A stretch of DNA of 64,000 nucleotides, taken from NCBI RefSeq assembly GCF_900324465.2, contig NC_046617.1, positions 15,375,223 through 15,439,222 of the forward strand, read 5' to 3'. The position numbers and the translations under genes are program-made. Shown in pieces: positions 59,341-64,000 of this stretch (position 1 is its first letter; every line of letters starts with the position of its first letter). The DNA is from Anabas testudineus (lineage: Eukaryota > Chordata > Actinopteri > Anabantiformes > Anabantidae). A model generated the notes under the pieces. That model was given only the letters and a program-made list of their open reading frames with translations. It was not told where the DNA came from and ran no database searches.

Positions 59341-62300
59341 ACTGGTTTTTAAGATATTTATTTTAATTTATATATTAATATACATATTTGTTTAATCAAG
59401 CCAATATTTTTCATATATACATTTTGTTGTCAAAAGCAAATACACTTACAGGAAAACTTTATTTTGTTTTTTTATAAAAATGGCACAAAAACAATTTATG
59501 GAAAATGGACACAGTAACTTTTGGTTTACATAAATAAAATCAACACAGAAACCAACTGGCATACATGTTGCAGAATACCTTTATTACAAGCAATGTCTGT
59601 ATTTTAAAACCTTAAACATTAAATTTTTTTACTATGATTTTTGATTAAAGTAGCTGATACATCACATTTATAAAACCTTTAATAAATAAATCAATAAAAC
59701 AGACTTAAATCCAATAAAGCACTTTACTAAAGAATGTGAGTGTTTAGATCTGTTGGGCCAAAAATCACAGTTTAACACTGAGTTAAATATTCTTTTCATG
59801 TCAGTAATTAAAAACCAAAATCTGCAAACACACACACACACACACACATCCAGACGTATGTTACACGTTAATACATTCATCATAGTAAAAGTGAGATGTG
59901 TGTGTGTTTGTGTTTGTGTGTGGAAATGAGACCAGTCCCCTGTTCCTGCTGAACTGAGCCAGCCGACGTCACACACTGATTATCAGCACAGCAGGCACAG
60001 GAGACCGACCCAGCGGGGGGTTGGGGGAGGACACAGAGGTTAATACACACACATACGCAAGCGTACGCACACATATACACACACACACACAAGTCGAACA
60101 AACAGACACCGATGCTCATGCAGAAATCAACAGGTACACGCGTCAACAAAATATGAATACAAACACAGAGCGACAGATGTGCACACACACTGACCCCGAG
60201 AGACCTGGACAGAGACTGGTACCCGTGACGGCCTAAGATGACATATTGCTCGCCCTACAGCAACGGGAGCAGTCTTCAACACTAATGAGACAGCTGACAT
60301 TTAGCAGACGCAGAAACACAAAAGCAGCACACTTTCAACAAATTCAACAGATAACCAGTTATTACCAGAAGCTTATAGACAGAGATAACTGCTCCCATAC
60401 ACCCGTCTTAGCCATAGTAGTGAGTCATCTCTAAACCACACAGGCACTCAGCTACACGCAAGCTCGACCTTCAGCACACTCTGTCAAGAATCAATCTGAC
60501 AAACTCAGTGTCTTTGCCTCCTTATTGACCTCAGACTACTGTAAAAGTGAAATAACACTGTTTTCACGTGTTAACTGGCACTGAGTCAAGTATTGGATCC
60601 AAAAGTAGGGCAAATTTGAACAGGCTATTTGAAAGAAATGCAAAAGTTATGCACGTTTCCACCCTCCACTGTTATGTGTCTATTATGGCTTAGGCACATT
60701 GCAATAACGTAACAGTGGTTCTAATTTAGTCAAGTGTTATTAAATCATTGCAGCAGAGGAAGGTTTAACAAGATAATGTAATTAAAAAAGTGCCAGCACA
60801 ACCTCAAAAATTAAAAAAGCGCCTGCACAGCCTCAAAAATTAATGTTGCAAGCATAGTGGAAAAAAGGCATCAGTTTCATTAACTGCAGGACGTATTAAC
60901 GCCTCTCAATAGAAACAGATGGAAACACAGTATTTCTATAGTGTTACTGTCATGCTCGTCTGAAATCTGCCATTGATGTGAAGAGCTGTGGTTTGATGCA
61001 GTGCGGCCCCTCCCTGACCTTTACGGTCATCCCTGCAGGCTGCAGCCCTGTGGCGGCAGAACTTAACCACTGTGAACATGGCAGACACTCACTGTTCACA
61101 TGTGAGTTAAGTCCTGCTGCCGCACAGCCGGGTTATACAGCCGTCTATTCGTGACAGAGATGGGCGTGTTGGTGTGCGAGTATGCAAATGCACGAACCTG
61201 GGTGTGACTGACTGTGTGTGAGTGAGCAGATTAGTGTGCATCTCTTTCTCTCTTTTAGTGAGAAACAAGTTGCTTTCTTCATGTCAGCCATTGGAAATCC
61301 CTGGCAATGTGATTCAGTCCTGTAGTCTCAAAAATCACTCTGCCAGGAATTCCCCTGGTCAACAGACATCTAGACAGTTTGTGGTGAGAGGAGGCCTTGA
61401 AAGCGTGCGCAAATATAAATAATCAACACCATTATAGACCTCCTGCTTTAGTGCCACCTCTGATGGTTAATGGTTATCTTGACATTGCCAGACTTCCTCT
61501 GTGCCACATCTATACCTCTGTGTAAAAGAGTGATACATCACGTTAGTCTGATTTGCTACGTCTTTGTCATTCGCACGTCGTAGTCACTGCACATTCTCAA
61601 CCCTGTGTGCACTGTATGTGAGCTGTTCTCATCATCTCCCAGACTTCCTGTGGCCTCTTATAAAAATAGCTTTTCAATGACAGAATGGAGAATTAGGTTA
61701 GAAGGAAGTGGCCAGTCAAGTGGCACTCCCTTTAAATATGTTTATCCCCCACTTTTCTGCTTCTGCCCCTCTATCTGTGCTCCTTGACAAGACAGACATG
61801 AGAGGGCTGGGCCATGTTTTCTCTGCTGCTAAGCTACTGCTGGAGCATTTAAAACATTTTCTGAAAATGTCATGTTGTGGTTACAGAAACTGATACTGCA
61901 TTTACATGCTATTGCGTCTTATTACTGCCCAACAAACAAAAAACACTCATCCTCCCTGGAGCTGAACCTATTAGTCTGAATTCCTTTTTGTTGAATTTTA
62001 CTTGCCTGGACAAGATACATTCATATAATTGAATGTCATCCCAGACTCTAGATCTCGATCCTCACTATTTCTGCTATTTTACCAGCATCTTGAAACCTTC
62101 TTATTTTCAGCAGCATGATTATTCCACCATGTACAAGGGATGAGTCAGTGGGACACTTCTGGGGAACTCCACACTTTAAATAAGTCGTAGCTGGCTGGAT
62201 GTTGTCACTGCAGGACAGCACTGCCAGTGAACTTGTATTTCACACCTAAACTTTTGTGCACAAACCATCAAAGGCGAAAAACTCTTTCGCTTTCAAAAGC

Positions 62301-64000
62301 GAACACTTTTTAGTTTAGGAAAATGTTTTTTTTTTCACTTAGCCTGTGGTTTAATCAACCAGTTGCACCAAATTATAACCACAGAGTACACACTGTGTTT
62401 TTGGTGCTACTGGGAAGAAATTATAAAACCATTGGCTCTTCTTCTGTCTGCTTTCTCTCTTTATATACTTTGTGAATGCCTCTCGTTCACTCTCTCATTT
62501 TTGTGGCCTACGCTAGGTCGACATCATTTCATGGACATGAAAGGTACTATAGGTTCATGGTTATCAAAGGTACTATTTTAATGTTGTGGTGCGGCTCAGG
62601 TTTACTAAGTGTTTTTTGTCCCTCGGTGACTTCATGGAAAACAAAAATATGTACATAAAGTTGAACCTCCACACATTTGTGTCCCATTTTAGCCATAATT
62701 GTCTCCATAAATGTTGTTAAGCTTTATTAAACGAGCACTCCCTCCCCGGTTCCCCATGGTCTCAATGAGAAGCGCCGTCTAAAGAAGTAAGGTTGTTTAA
62801 GGTGCCAGCACCCATCAAAGACAGTGAGCTAACTCCTCTTTAACTCCTCTCCTCCATCAACCTAAAACCCTCTATCCCACCATCCTTTCATCTGGCAGTG
62901 GCTCATCTCGTGTTATTTTCTCTGCCTTTTCATCTTTTCCATCGGTTTCTCTCTTCCCCTTTGCGTTCCCCCTGTCGAACCCACAGCCGTTAATGTCTAT
63001 GAGCTCATTCCTTCCCTTCCCCTGTAATGATGGCATTCTGGTTGACACACGCTGTCCAACACCTCACCTCAAACTCTCCCTGTGAGGATCTCAACATGTC
63101 TCCATTTTGCATTTATCCTGTCTTGTATTCCAAGGAGCCAGGCAATTCTGTTGTTGCACTTTTTTTAAATTGGATGTTTATTATAGTTTGAAATAATCAT
63201 ACAGTTCTGCCATGTGGGCTGCAACTCATCGGCAGCTCATAATTGTGCCAACGTGTTGCATCCTGAAGGAGACGTGGGTTAGGAAAATTAGTATCACTGA
63301 GTGACGACCGTCAGCAGATGCACCCTAGTAAAGTATTCATGGCGTATGGCCTTGTGTGTTTGATGGTTTTAGTGTGTACAGTTTATACAATGTGTGTCCT
63401 ACTGTGTTTATATTCGTGCACATGACGTGTTGAAGCCCAAATGTAGACGTGGCCACTGGCTTTTTTCTCTCCTCCTCACAAGTTCAGAATTGACATTGCC
63501 ATTTACACAAGGGCACACAGTCAAGTGGAAAAGCCTCTGTTGAGACAGCTGGATCTGAACCCCTTGTTGTTTCAACACATATCTTCTCTCCCCCTATGCC
63601 CTTATGCTTGCCTGCACACACAGATGTACTAAGAAATGCACACATGCTTACGGGGCACACACAATCTGTCTCACTGCACACAATATGCTCTCTATCAATA
63701 TTCAAACACAGTTATGTCAGGGGGCTGCCGGGCAAACACGGCATGTACATTAACCGGCTTCTCACTCTGTCATAAGCCAGAAATAAAACAAATACATATC
63801 AATCTGACATCATTCGCACCTCCAGGCTGTGAACTGCTTCACAGAGCAAACAGTGAGCAGGCCAGCCCACATGCTGTCTGTATGCTACCACTAGCATACT
63901 ATATCGTTAAGTATGAATCAAACTAAACATATAAGTTAGTTGTGAAACTTTCCATTGCACTTTGTTTCCATATCCCGCCCGGTGTGAAATCAATATGTAT
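59341..64000. other. Unassigned distal stretch, perhaps a minus-strand 3' UTR at its start
   Basis: Around 59345-59720 several TTTATT/TTTAAT words (minus-strand polyadenylation-type signals) precede a mixed-composition region with CA/TG microsatellites (59827-59848, 60060-60090). This would suit the 3' end of a minus-strand gene lying beyond the window. I can read no exon on either strand from here to 64000. A short hairpin (TTCGCTTT/AAAGCGAA) lies near 62286-62303. Confidence 0.35.

Noticed and set aside
59668-60188. Cys/Val-rich minus-strand frames
   Set aside because: They are products of CA/TG microsatellites (runs of CVCVC).

Overview
The window is vertebrate nuclear DNA from a ray-finned fish, most likely a percomorph teleost. 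The genes are split by short introns with consensus splice sites, one intron holds a Tc1-type transposon, another holds a high-copy teleost interspersed repeat ending in CAATT repeats, and dinucleotide microsatellites are frequent. Eight protein-coding genes can be read exon by exon. For seven of them the reading frame closes over all joined exons; fbxw9 is the exception.

Layout: khsrp 3' part (+, 1-2445, 3' UTR after it); rfx1 (-, 14423-6741, promoter about 15.8-16.3 kb); a gene-free gap; rln3 (+, 18506-19462); il27ra-type cytokine receptor (+, 21662-28839); tnpo2 (+, 31792-40063, long 3' UTR to about 43.1 kb); fbxw9 (+, 44040-46729); gng14-type G-protein gamma subunit (-, 48488-48105); dhps (+, 51388-54332). 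From about 55.1 kb to the end I see no exon that I can support, only microsatellites and possible regulatory or UTR sequence. The order rfx1-rln3-il27ra and the order tnpo2-fbxw9-gng14-dhps both match blocks of human 19p13.

The most interesting content is inside tnpo2. Six introns carry box C/D snoRNA genes in two families of three. Family A carries a SNORD41-like guide. Family B shares a different guide, placed at the internal D' box, that matches the 28S rRNA segment around UGAGCUGGG. Each of the six has a terminal stem, with base changes compensated between copies. The last one lies in an intron of the 3' UTR, 41 nt after the stop codon.

Other points of note: rfx1 has a 95-codon open cassette with in-phase splice sites and a tandem donor that adds 17 residues before the DNA-binding domain. 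The il27ra leader has a uORF whose stop overlaps the main start (TAATG). fbxw9 has a long acidic insert with a one-base reading-frame break. RFX-type X-box-like motifs occur at the rfx1 promoter and in a cluster near 57.1-57.6 kb. The genes are functionally diverse (RNA binding, transcription, neuropeptide, cytokine receptor, nuclear import, ubiquitin ligase adaptor, G-protein subunit, hypusine synthesis) and do not form one pathway.
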